Shown here: piece after piece, positions 11,799 to 20,664 of the stretch
How the letters are laid out: each line of letters starts with the position of its first letter
Numbering within the stretch: the stretch's first letter is position 1
Position numbers and translations under genes: made by a program
From: Thelonectria olida
Taxonomy: Eukaryota; Ascomycota; Sordariomycetes; Hypocreales; Nectriaceae
NCBI GenBank assembly: GCA_020736575.1
Contig: JAGPYM010000006.1
Span: 1,922,001-1,986,000, forward strand
Length of the DNA stretch: 64,000 bases
Direction of reading: 5' to 3'
Notes under the pieces: generated by a model
Database searches by the model: none
What the model was told of the DNA's origin: nothing
What the model saw: only the letters and a program-made list of their open reading frames with translations

Positions 11799-12332
11799 GA
11801 TGGGCGAGTTTGGTGCTTGTCGTGGCCTGGGTAAAGGTCAAACTCGGCGTATTCGTGCGCGGGGTTGTTTCTACAATGGCAAAATTGAGGATTTTTGGTG
11901 GGAGGTGGGGCGTGGGCACCTTGGGGCTTAGCGATACGGCGACACATGAGTCACGGGCAAAAAACTGTTATCGATAAACGGGTTGAGGAGAAGAGATCGG
12001 GGGGCTCATTACATAATCCACCAGTTTATGCCACACATTTCCGACTTGTACCTTCTTGGCCTCTGATGGGCAATCTGGTACCTCGGACTCCGGCTCGCTT
12101 TGCTCGGCCCCCGGTCCGGTTCGCAAGGGTGCAGACGGGAGAATTTCGAGATCCAACAAACCAGTCACTGGCTTGGCTTCTTGCATTTCTCAGCAACTGA
12201 AAGACCTCGCTTTACCGCATCCGCAGCCCCAACTACCGCTCCTCTCTATCACTGCACCCAACCACCCAACAAACACCACCAACTTCAGCTTCGCCGGTGC
12301 TTTCTTTATAATTTTCTTTCATTATTACGGCC
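11799..12332. promoter_or_regulatory. divergent promoter region eIF3c / ISA2
   Basis: The two housekeeping genes diverge from this 534-bp spacer. The ISA2 side (12200-12330) is rich in CA and CT, as fungal leaders often are. I see no specific operator that I can name. Confidence 0.4.
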
Positions 12333-13115
12333 ATGGCCCGGTTACGTTGCGAAAACGCCTCCTCGGTAGCTGGATCCTTTCTCCAGCTCGCCCATCGCAA
12401 TTACTCCTCGTCGGCCGCACAGTCCTCGAAGCCTCTCGAATTCCTAGTACCACGATACGTCGCCCCTTTCACTCTTCGATACGCTCCAACGTCCACCAAT
12501 GCCTCGAGACGGAACGCCAATAAGAGAATCCCTAATCATAAACAATCATGGTCCTCTACCCTCCGGGTTCCTTCGAGGAGATTCTTCTCAGTGTCCGCCA
12601 CTCGCCGACAGACCCGACCTATCTTGAATAACCCAAAAGATGAAGATGGGAATGATATGATGCTGGAAATCACTCCTCGGGCAGCCAAGGTACGTAAACA
12701 ACCCCCCCATACCTATGCGATCAATGGCATTGACACAGAGAAGCGACTATCCCAAATCATGACAAAGGACGCCAACCCAAATCTCGCCCTGCGCATCCAA
12801 GTTGAGAGCGGAGGTTGCCATGGCTTTCAATACTTAATGAGTCTTATTACTCTCCCTCCGAAGGACTCTTCCGAATGGGTCTCTGCCATCAACGAAGACG
12901 ACACCATCTTCCAGTTTCTTCCTGACGACGCCGACCCGGCATCCGCTTCCGAGGAGGGGCCCAAGATCATTCTCGATGAACCCTCTCTCGATCTCCTCAA
13001 AGGCAGCAAGGTGGACTTTACAATGGAATTGATTGGCTCCCAGTTCAAGATTGTTGACAACCCTCTTGCCACCAGCAGTTGCGGATGTGGTACCAGTTTC
13101 GACATCAAAGTGTAA
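12333..13115 (+). CDS. isa2: mitochondrial iron-sulfur cluster assembly protein ISA2
   Basis: The frame runs from ATG 12333 to 13115, 260 residues if unspliced. The first 95 residues are rich in Arg, Ser and Thr with few acidic residues, as in a mitochondrial presequence. The A-type scaffold domain follows: ALRIQVESGGCHGFQYLMS, then VDFTMELIGSQFKIVDNPLA, then SSCGCGTSFDI, with the three conserved cysteines present. ISA2 works with ISA1 in mitochondrial 4Fe-4S cluster assembly. A probable 51-bp intron (12690-12740, GTACGT to AG) lies between ITPRAAK and KRLSQIM. It has no stop and a length divisible by three, so both forms read through. Removing it gives 243 residues and a better family fit. 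Confidence 0.9.
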   Translation: MARLRCENASSVAGSFLQLAHRNYSSSAAQSSKPLEFLVPRYVAPFTLRYAPTSTNASRRNANKRIPNHKQSWSSTLRVPSRRFFSVSATRRQTRPILNNPKDEDGNDMMLEITPRAAKVRKQPPHTYAINGIDTEKRLSQIMTKDANPNLALRIQVESGGCHGFQYLMSLITLPPKDSSEWVSAINEDDTIFQFLPDDADPASASEEGPKIILDEPSLDLLKGSKVDFTMELIGSQFKIVDNPLATSSCGCGTSFDIKV

Positions 13116-13449
13116 CAATAAACCAACTTGCTTCGGCATCTTGCCGATGATGTAGATAATGTCGGGCTTGATCCACTTTAGATAGATTATTAATACCCTC
13201 CTCCTCCAATCAAATTTGAGCAACGGTCCTATCACTGTCGAAATAGGAATTTTGCTTAACACGAGGAACCAACACACAACACGCCGCACATTTACAATTT
13301 TACTGCGATTCACAATTGCAAGTTGAAACTCGAGTGTCATTATCATGGTATCAATTTTCACAAATCCCTGTCATGACATCGAACGCCGAGCAACCGTATA
13401 AATTTTGAGTTCCATTGACCAGTCCATTAACCATTTTAAGCAAACCAGC
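13116..13449. other. convergent 3' region ISA2 / RPL7
   Basis: This tail-to-tail spacer of 334 bp is AT-rich, consistent with two 3' untranslated regions. Nothing else is recognised. Confidence 0.4.
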
Positions 13450-14925
13450 TTAGTTCATCTGGCGGATGAGACCGTTGATGGCCTCCTCGCGGTTGCCAAG
13501 GTCACCACCCTCGATGAAGTGCTTAAACTTGCGGGGGCGGAAGCCACCAGTGGGGTTGCTGAGCTTGAAGGGCCAGAGGAAGTTGGCGGCCTGCTTGAAG
13601 TTGGGGCCGACGGAGTGAATCTCGTGGATGAGATCCTCCATACAGACGATGCCGTACTTGCCGAGGCTCTCCTCAACGATAGCGTTATCGGTGAGGGCAA
13701 CACGTTGCTTGTTGACCTTTCCGTATCCACGCTTGTAGATGAGCTCCTTGATGGACTTGAGGTTGGGGTAACCGTAGGCGATCCAGGGCTCGACAACCTT
13801 GAGCATCTCAGTGGTGGCCTTGGTGACCTTGATGAAGACACCGTTGTTGATCTGGAGGAGACGGAGAAGCTGAAGGATCTTGCGGGGCTTGGGGGGCATC
13901 TTGTTGATACTTGAGACAAAGTCAGCAAATGCTCGTTGATTATCATTGATATTGGCGGTGCACATACCCCTTGATACGGACGACGAAGATCAAGTTGGCC
14001 TCAGCGGGGATGTAGGCAGAGTCCTCCTTCTTGGCGACGCGGTGAAGGCGGATCTTCTCACGCTCGGCATCGCGGTATTCCTTGATGTACTTCTCAGCAC
14101 GCTTGAAGATGACAGCACGCTTCTCCTTGTTGGCCTGGAAGACTGTTAGTCACTGTCTTCAGATGGTTCTCGAGACGAAGTGGTTCGATCAGGCAAAGTC
14201 AGACCCGAAAGAAGGTTAATTGATCAACAGCATCGACGATTGTCTAGTTGATGATATATGTTGTGCATCATATTGCCAGGGAAGCAATTGGGTGGTACTC
14301 ACAGTCTTCTTGGCGGTGGTGGCGGCAGTGCGCTCAGCGCGAGCCTTCTCCTGAGACTTGCGCTTCTTGAGAAGGGTCTCAGGGACCAGGATCTGGTCGT
14401 GGGAAGGGACACTACATTCAGATTAGTTCACAGTCCAAATACCACAAAATGGTATGGAACAGAGCGCCGGTGCGAGAATTGTTGCAATGCAGCATTCTCC
14501 GCTTGGCTGACTCGAAAGATAGATTTGATTGGTGAGACAAGAGGGACGCGGAGGATAGACTCCAAAGCGGATTCCCTCCAGCACGCTCATTCAACAACAC
14601 CCTTAGCACATGTGCCTAGGAAAACTTGATCGTAGGTGCTTGGTCGAAACATTCTCAGTCCTAACTGAGCACCCGAACGAAAATGGATTTGAGAGAGAAG
14701 ACATATATCTTCATCTCCAACACCCCAGGCAACATCTCTCATCGCTCAGGCTGTGTTCCAAGCTTAAGCAGAAGAGGGAGAAGCCCAAGAAAGATCGAGC
14801 TGGGAGGTCATGCGTTCTCGACGAGGAGATCGTGACTCGTCCAGCGAGAGGACCGCAACAATCTGCAGAATAACTCAAGACCGGGCATCTGCTCATCAGA
14901 AAGAAAGCACATACGTGGCACCCAT
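13450..14925 (-). CDS. rpl7: 60S ribosomal protein L7 (uL30)
   Basis: Four exons, 14925-14915, 14411-14303, 14134-13968 and 13909-13450, give 248 residues, the normal length. The first exon is only 11 nt (Met-Gly-Ala and part of Thr). Splicing produces [18 protein letters not shown], the basic stretch, [17 protein letters not shown] and the C-terminal [15 protein letters not shown], all typical of eukaryotic L7. Introns are 503, 168 and 58 bp, and all have GT...AG borders with CTAAT or CTAAC branch sites. The 168-bp second intron encodes a box C/D snoRNA. The gene diverges from RPS14 across 329 bp. The protein is a structural part of the cytosolic large subunit. Confidence 0.95.
14192..14277 (-). 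ncRNA. intronic box C/D snoRNA, snR39B-like, in RPL7 intron 2
   Basis: On the RPL7 sense strand, a C-box-like ATGATGC (14265-14271) and a D box CTGA (14199-14202) are flanked by a perfect 5-bp terminal stem, GGCAA (14273-14277) with TTGCC (14192-14196). Directly before the D box lies CTTTCGGGT (14203-14211), complementary to ACCCGAAAG in the conserved GACCCGAAAGATGGTGAAC segment of 25S/28S rRNA. Pairing extends to 10 continuous bases. The D+5 rule points to the G of that target, equivalent to yeast G805. In yeast the RPL7A and RPL7B introns host snR39 and snR59 (target A807), and snR39B targets the neighbouring G805. The C box has one deviation from RTGATGA. The size is about 86 nt. Confidence 0.78.
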
Positions 14926-15254
14926 TTTGTCGGCGACGGCTGTTGTGATGGTCGGTTAGTGGTTGTCGGTCGGTGAAGCTGGTGGTGAGAAGAGAGAAGG
15001 GAGTCCTTTTTCCTCAAGCTTGGGGGAATTGGAGCCAGACCCACTTGCGAAAAAAAAAACAGATTACTAGGGCAGGGCTTTTTTATTTCTCGCACACGGC
15101 GAAATTGTGCGAATCGTTCTGCCGCACCCCACCGCCCTGCAGCCCACCTCTCCACCACCACAACCAAATTGGCGGCAGCGCGGAAATCCTGTTTGGAGAT
15201 CCTCATTCTCAACAGCCAAGTGACCATAACACCAGACGTCGCCCAATTCTCAAA
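14926..15254. promoter_or_regulatory. bidirectional promoter RPL7 / RPS14
   Basis: Two ribosomal protein genes start at either edge of this 329-bp spacer. Near its centre is ACTAGGGCAGGGC (about 15065-15077); read on the other strand it contains GCCCTAGT, which fits the RCCCTA core bound by Tbf1-type factors at ribosomal protein genes in several yeasts. A run of ten A residues lies just to its left and TTTTTTATT just to its right. Factor assignment is inference. Confidence 0.5.
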
Positions 15255-15918
15255 ATGCCCCCCAAGAAGGTTGCCCGTGCTCCCCAGGAGAACATCTCCC
15301 TGGGACCCTCCGTCCGCGATGGTATGCGCACCCTTGAATCCGAATCCTCAACTTGCAAGATCATGGCTAACTAACAATTTTGTCGCACAGGCGAGCTCGT
15401 CTTCGGCGTTGCCCGTATCTTCGCCTCCTTCAACGACACCTTCGTCCACGTCACCGATCTCAGGTTCGTCAACCCGTGAATAACGACAAAGCGCCAGTTC
15501 AGCTCTCGCAACATTTGGTGGTTCATGGGCTAACTAGGGTGATTCCAGTGGCCGTGAGACCATCTGCCGTGTTACCGGCGGTATGAAGGTCAAGGCCGAC
15601 CGTGACGAGTCCTCCCCCTACGCCGCCATGTTGGCCGCCCAGGACGTCGCTGCCCGCTGCAAGGAGATTGGCATCAACGCTCTCCACATCAAGATCCGTG
15701 CCACCGGTGGTAAGTTTTATTCCTTGGGGTATCGTCGATGGAAATTGGTGACTAATTCACCCATAGGTAACGGTACCAAGACCCCCGGCCCCGGTGCCCA
15801 GTCTGCTCTCCGTGCCCTTGCCCGTGCTGGCATGAAGATCGGCCGTATTGAGGACGTTACTCCCACTCCCTCCGACTCTACCCGCCGCAAGGGAGGTCGC
15901 CGTGGTCGTCGTCTCTAA
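15255..15918 (+). CDS. rps14: 40S ribosomal protein S14 (uS11)
   Basis: Four exons, 15255-15321, 15391-15463, 15549-15709 and 15767-15918, give 150 residues, the standard length. The product begins [18 protein letters not shown], passes through [18 protein letters not shown] and [19 protein letters not shown], and ends in the basic [11 protein letters not shown] tail. Introns of 69, 85 and 57 bp have GT...AG borders and CTAAC or CTAAT branch sites. The protein lies at the platform of the small subunit near the mRNA exit and takes part in late pre-40S maturation. Pairing head-to-head with RPL7 suggests shared regulation. Confidence 0.96.
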
Positions 15919-16305
15919 GCTACTCGTTTTTTGGGTGGCCTGGATTGGACAGGAGTTTCGCAATCTGGTACCTCTATGGCGTTGAGAATCACGAGGAGAA
16001 CGGCTATTATGCCTGGTCTCCAGTCTTCATGGCTGTGCCTGGCCTGGTATTGGCTCAGGAAGCCATAGACAGTTATGAATTCGCCCGAAGAAGGCCCATG
16101 AATCATCCTGATCATTTCAATTCTCACCTGTGAGAGCTTACTCGTGACGCCATTCGCATGTAGCACGCGATTGAATAAAAAAATTGAATGATGATGACCA
16201 TTAAACTATCTTTCCCGTCTCTGACACGATCTATTCTCTTCTCTAATCGTGTGATGTCTCAACTCCGAGCTCCTTCTCAATGTATAATAGTCAAAGTACC
16301 TCGTC
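15919..16305. other. convergent 3' region RPS14 / RAD26
   Basis: This is a 387-bp tail-to-tail spacer. It contains an inverted repeat ACACGAT...ATCGTGT around 16222-16252 that could form a 7-bp hairpin. No gene is seen. Confidence 0.35.
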
Positions 16306-19300
16306 TCATTTGATACCTGGTTTCAGCGTCCAGATTCCTCTCCCCGCTCCGCCTGTTTTTGACAAAACAGCAACTCTGTCAAGGGCCGTCTTAAACTCAT
16401 CGCTCTGTTTCTTTCCCGGACAATAGGAGTTGAAATGGTCGACGAGCATCTTGCTGGGGACGCGACCTCCATGCCGGTTGATGAAGACCTTGATCATCGC
16501 AACAAAATCCTTTGCCTTCAAGTTGCGGTCCGACCCAGGTGTTCCAGACCGCGAACTACTCCCGCTACCACCATCCAAGCCTTGACGATCAGCAAGATTA
16601 CTCATAATGCCTGCCGAACTGGGTCCTCCGCGGCGGCGATTGGGTCCTGGACGGCCTGTTTGTCCTACTTCGCCGGTCCAAGTGACAGTTCCAATAGGAA
16701 CTCGTCGAGCTTCCACTCCCGCTTGTCGGAGATGCGCAGCTGCTTGACGAGCAACCTGATTTGCTTCATGTCGAAGCACACTGACGTCTGCCTTGGCTTT
16801 CTGGGGGCCGTTTACGATCTGCTCGTGATCATAGGCGCTGTTGACGGATTTCGCGAAGATTCCTTCTAACATGCGCTTCTCCTCGTGTGCCGACTTGTCC
16901 TCCTTGAAGTCTTCCATGGCAGCAACCAAGTTCATTTGCTGGAGTTCCTTCTTTTCGTCGTCACCAACGGTATTGGTGGACTGCAGGTTTCGTGCTTCCG
17001 CTCCTTCTGGAGCGCCGCTTCCAATGTCAAGTTCGGCCCCTTTGAACACTTCGCTTCTTTGTGCTCCGGCCTCTCCGACAGGATTGAAGCTGAACAAGTC
17101 ATAGAGATCGGTCAGATCGTAGGAACTCCTCTGCTTTGGATCTTTCAGGACTTTGTTCGTCATGAATTGCTTGAAGATCTGGCGATGATAGATCTTCTCC
17201 TCGATTGTGCCCTCTGTCATCAGTCTGTAAATTTTGACTGGCTTCTTCTGTCCCAGCCTCCACGCTCTTTCTCTCGCTTGCAGGTCGGTTGATGGATTCC
17301 AGTCAGGGTCAAAGATGATGATCCGGTCCGCTCCAGTCAAGTTGGTTCCCAGGCCACCAGTGCGAGTCGTCATGAGAAAAACGTGGATATCAAGCGTTTC
17401 GTTGAATCGGTCAATCATTGGCTGTCGTTGATCCACGGGGGTCTCGCCGTCCATGCGAAGATAGGAGATCTCGCATTTCCTCATACACTTCTCAATGATG
17501 TTGAGCATCTGCTTTCCTTGAGAGAAAAGGAGGGTCTTGTGGCCATTGGGGATCATAACCTTCTGTAGAAGATCTTTGGTGAGTTGTAGTTTGGCTGAAA
17601 GCTTGGGGCTACCATATTCATATCCAACTTTTTGACCCAGATTCTTGTCGAGTAAATCAGGATGGTTGCAGATCTTACGCAAGATATCAATGCCATAGAG
17701 TGACTGCCGCCGTCGCTCCAGAATGGCATTGACCTCGCCTGACTTGAGAAACGTTTCATATGCCCCACGCTGTCCGTCGGTCAGCTTGCAGAAGAGAACT
17801 TGCTCGGTCTTCTCGGGAAGATCAGCAGCAACGTCAACCTTGAGGCGCTGGAGTAGATACTCGCTGATGGTCTCTTTCAGTGCTTCTGCGCACTTCTCTG
17901 CCGTCATGACTTGCAAGTTGGAAGCATTGGCGTAACCACCCTGCCGAATAGGAATTTCGAATTGAGTTCGAAAGTTGACCAGGGTCCCCAGACGCATAGG
18001 GTAAATGAAGTCGAACAGAGACCACAGCTCAGTGAGGTTGTTCTGGACGGGGGTTCCCGAGAGGATGACACGGTTTGGGGTGTTCAGTTCCTTGCAGGTG
18101 ACGGTGATTTCGGCATTTGGATTGCGGATCTTGTGTCCCTCGTCCAAAACAGCGTAGTCCCAGCGAACTGTCAGCAATTCTTCTGCGTAGGTTTGCAGTC
18201 CAGTGTAGGTCGTAACCAAGACATGTCCATTCTTGACAGCACCGTTGACTATTCTCCTCGCCGCCTTCTCAGACTTGCTTGCAACTGGACGGTAATGGTC
18301 TAGGTCGTAGTCGTCTTCAAATTTGGGGTTCAACATGCCACTGCCTGAAGCATGCAGAATAGAAACACGAAGAGGAGGCCACCAACGATGGAACTCGCTC
18401 ACCCATTGTCGAAGGAGGGTCGCTGGGGCCACCACAATGACTGGTCGCCGAAGCTTCTTGCTGTAATGGAGAGCAGCAATAAATGCGATGATTTGTACCG
18501 TTTTCCCGAGTCCCATTTCATCGCCAATGATGCCACCGACGTTCTGCTTGTGCAGTTCGGCGAGCCATTGAACACCGGTTTTCTGGTAACCAAAAAGAGA
18601 GGGATGAATATCGCCAGGTAATTTGAGGCCATCGCCAAATGAGTAGTCCGGAAAATCCGGTGCGGGTTTCAGCCATTCATCTTCCTCTTCGTCACTATCG
18701 TCTGCTTCTGAAGAAGTCACGTTTTGTCGACGAGCCCTTCTCGCTCGGCTTCGTCGGGTCACCCAATCTTGCAATCTCCTCTTATAATAGGTTTCATTGC
18801 CGTCGTCAATCTTGCTCAAATCGATTGTCTCCTCCTCAACAGCCTTTGACTTGGCCTTCTTCTTACGGCGTTCCTCTCGAATAAGGTCATCCTCATTTCC
18901 TTGCTGCCAGACGCCATGATCTGACTCGGATTCAGGTGTGCCTTCCGGCTCAAACTCAGCAGATGGTGAGCGGGCAACTCGCCTCTTTTTCCTTGGTCGC
19001 AGTGAGAATTCCGTCTCAACCGCAGTGACTTCCGGCTTGTTAGGTTGTGGTTCAAACTCTTCGGCAAATCCGGGTCGTCGAAGCTGCTGGTGAGAAGAAG
19101 GGCCCTCGGAACCATCTTTTATTTGATCAGCAGCTGCCTCTTCCTCTGCATCGAGAATCGTATCGGCAAGCTGTCCCTCAATACCTGCAGGTCGAGGTCC
19201 ACCGATCTTGGCGAATGGGGTAATTTTCCCGGTTCGGATGAGGTATTCTCGATGGTTCTCACCAGGTAAGCGTTTGGATTTGGACTGCTTGTCATCATCG

Positions 19301-19764
19301 GGAAGATTCTCCTGGTGACGTTTGTCAATACGTGCTTGAAAGTCGGAAATATCATTGCTGATTTGATCAACTTCGACCTGCAATTTGGCGATTTCTTTCT
19401 GGACATTTCGGGCCTGATATGGATTCCCAGAAACACTCTCGAGACGCCTCTCCTGTTTATCGAGCTGGAGCTGCAGCCGGTGCCTGGTTGTCTGTAGCTT
19501 ATCTATTCGATTTTGGTCCTTCTTGTCTTCTGCCTCAACCAATGCAGCATTTGCTTGTAGAGTAATGTCCCGCTCCAAATCATGTTGGTCCCTGACTGTT
19601 CCGGTCAGGTTTCTGAGCGCATCTTCCTCGTTCAGACCCTCCGTCTCGGGTGCCGGGCCACCGCCATCCTGAGCGGACCCCTCCTGCGCGGCGGCAACCA
19701 TTCTGCCAAGCAGGACAGCCCGGCTTTCCGCTTGGTTCTCTGAAGGATCGTCTTCAGATGCCAT
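16306..19764 (-). CDS. rad26: DNA repair translocase Rad26/CSB (SNF2 family)
   Basis: This is a single exon of 1152 residues from ATG 19764. The N-terminal 150 residues are coiled coil. A basic, low-complexity stretch with a likely nuclear signal (RPRKKRRVA, about 256-264) follows. The SNF2 ATPase starts near residue 390, with Walker A in GDEMGLGKTVQ (about 414-424), DEGH at about 541-544 and the second RecA lobe with ILSGTPVQNN, TRTGGLGTNL and DPDWNPSTDLQARERAWRLGQ. The C-terminus ends in a winged-helix-like CSB segment near GGAGRGIWTLKPGIK. Rad26/ERCC6 binds stalled RNA polymerase II and starts transcription-coupled nucleotide excision repair. The sequence distinguishes it from other SNF2 families by the N- and C-terminal blocks. 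Confidence 0.94.
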   Translation of the reverse strand: MASEDDPSENQAESRAVLLGRMVAAAQEGSAQDGGGPAPETEGLNEEDALRNLTGTVRDQHDLERDITLQANAALVEAEDKKDQNRIDKLQTTRHRLQLQLDKQERRLESVSGNPYQARNVQKEIAKLQVEVDQISNDISDFQARIDKRHQENLPDDDKQSKSKRLPGENHREYLIRTGKITPFAKIGGPRPAGIEGQLADTILDAEEEAAADQIKDGSEGPSSHQQLRRPGFAEEFEPQPNKPEVTAVETEFSLRPRKKRRVARSPSAEFEPEGTPESESDHGVWQQGNEDDLIREERRKKKAKSKAVEEETIDLSKIDDGNETYYKRRLQDWVTRRSRARRARRQNVTSSEADDSDEEEDEWLKPAPDFPDYSFGDGLKLPGDIHPSLFGYQKTGVQWLAELHKQNVGGIIGDEMGLGKTVQIIAFIAALHYSKKLRRPVIVVAPATLLRQWVSEFHRWWPPLRVSILHASGSGMLNPKFEDDYDLDHYRPVASKSEKAARRIVNGAVKNGHVLVTTYTGLQTYAEELLTVRWDYAVLDEGHKIRNPNAEITVTCKELNTPNRVILSGTPVQNNLTELWSLFDFIYPMRLGTLVNFRTQFEIPIRQGGYANASNLQVMTAEKCAEALKETISEYLLQRLKVDVAADLPEKTEQVLFCKLTDGQRGAYETFLKSGEVNAILERRRQSLYGIDILRKICNHPDLLDKNLGQKVGYEYGSPKLSAKLQLTKDLLQKVMIPNGHKTLLFSQGKQMLNIIEKCMRKCEISYLRMDGETPVDQRQPMIDRFNETLDIHVFLMTTRTGGLGTNLTGADRIIIFDPDWNPSTDLQARERAWRLGQKKPVKIYRLMTEGTIEEKIYHRQIFKQFMTNKVLKDPKQRSSYDLTDLYDLFSFNPVGEAGAQRSEVFKGAELDIGSGAPEGAEARNLQSTNTVGDDEKKELQQMNLVAAMEDFKEDKSAHEEKRMLEGIFAKSVNSAYDHEQIVNGPQKAKADVSVLRHEANQVARQAAAHLRQAGVEARRVPIGTVTWTGEVGQTGRPGPNRRRGGPSSAGIMSNLADRQGLDGGSGSSSRSGTPGSDRNLKAKDFVAMIKVFINRHGGRVPSKMLVDHFNSYCPGKKQSDEFKTALDRVAVLSKTGGAGRGIWTLKPGIK

Positions 19765-20664
19765 GATGGCGATCTAGTTCAAAACGCTCGTAGAATGGAA
19801 TAGGTCTCAGTAAAAAGTGGGAGACAAGCGCGAGAGACGACAACGTCGCAAGGATTCTTGGAGATGGTGTTAGGTCGGGGGTAGCTGAATCACCGATGTT
19901 GCCTTTTTATCCACATGCTGGCAATATATAAATAAAAGAAAGAAGGCGTCGTCGGTTCGAGGAGCGTGAATCACAGATTCGGGGAGGACTAATTTCCCTT
20001 CCCGAAACTCCCGAGTAACGAGCCAACGGTTCGAGAGTTGTATTCGACTGGGAAGAAGATCCAGTTAAGAAAGAGATTCCTTCGTATAGAATTTGCGACG
20101 TGGTGTGAAAAGAAGAAGTTGGAGCTTTCTAATTGCAATGACGCACGGTAAGCAAGAAGACCGAGTAATCTCGAAGTTCCCCAAGGGCGCATTCAGGCAA
20201 GGGAGCACGTGTTCTGATTGGCTGGCGCATTGTAATTTTTAGGCAGGCAACGCCACAGGGGGCCAAGAATCAGCCTCTGTGAGTCTCGGTGGAGATCCTC
20301 AGCCACACTTGTGTGTCTCGTACCTTACTGGTAGCTTAGCCCAGCCTCTCTTCACAATTAACCTCACCTCTACGAACGCAGCTCAACATTGTGAAATCCT
20401 AAGGTTGTTTGTTGACTGCTGCACAAGCTACTGGATATCAACCTCTCCAGTCATTCGTTTTCCATTTTTGCCTTCAAGACTTCAGCGTGCCTTGGACCGT
20501 TTCTTGATTAGGTAGAGTTGAATACTCTCAACCCCTTGGCCCTCAACATCATATCGTCAGTCTTCAAAAGCAAAACTTCCTGAATCTACCGCCTACCCTA
20601 TCTCAACACAGCTGCTAGGAAAGCCAGTCGAAGGCTTCGTCGATATTCAACTGGCTCATCAGTA
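19765..20664. promoter_or_regulatory. divergent region RAD26 / ketopantoate reductase-like
   Basis: This 900-bp spacer is shared by two divergent genes. A CACGTG E-box followed closely by GATTGG (inverted CCAAT) occurs near 20205-20221; both are common upstream elements, but there is no proof they act here. No gene is seen. Confidence 0.35.

Noticed and set aside
16187..16225. ATGATGA followed by CTGA, resembling a box C/D snoRNA
   Set aside because: The boxes are about 30 bases apart, too close for a C/D snoRNA, and no terminal stem or rRNA guide is seen.
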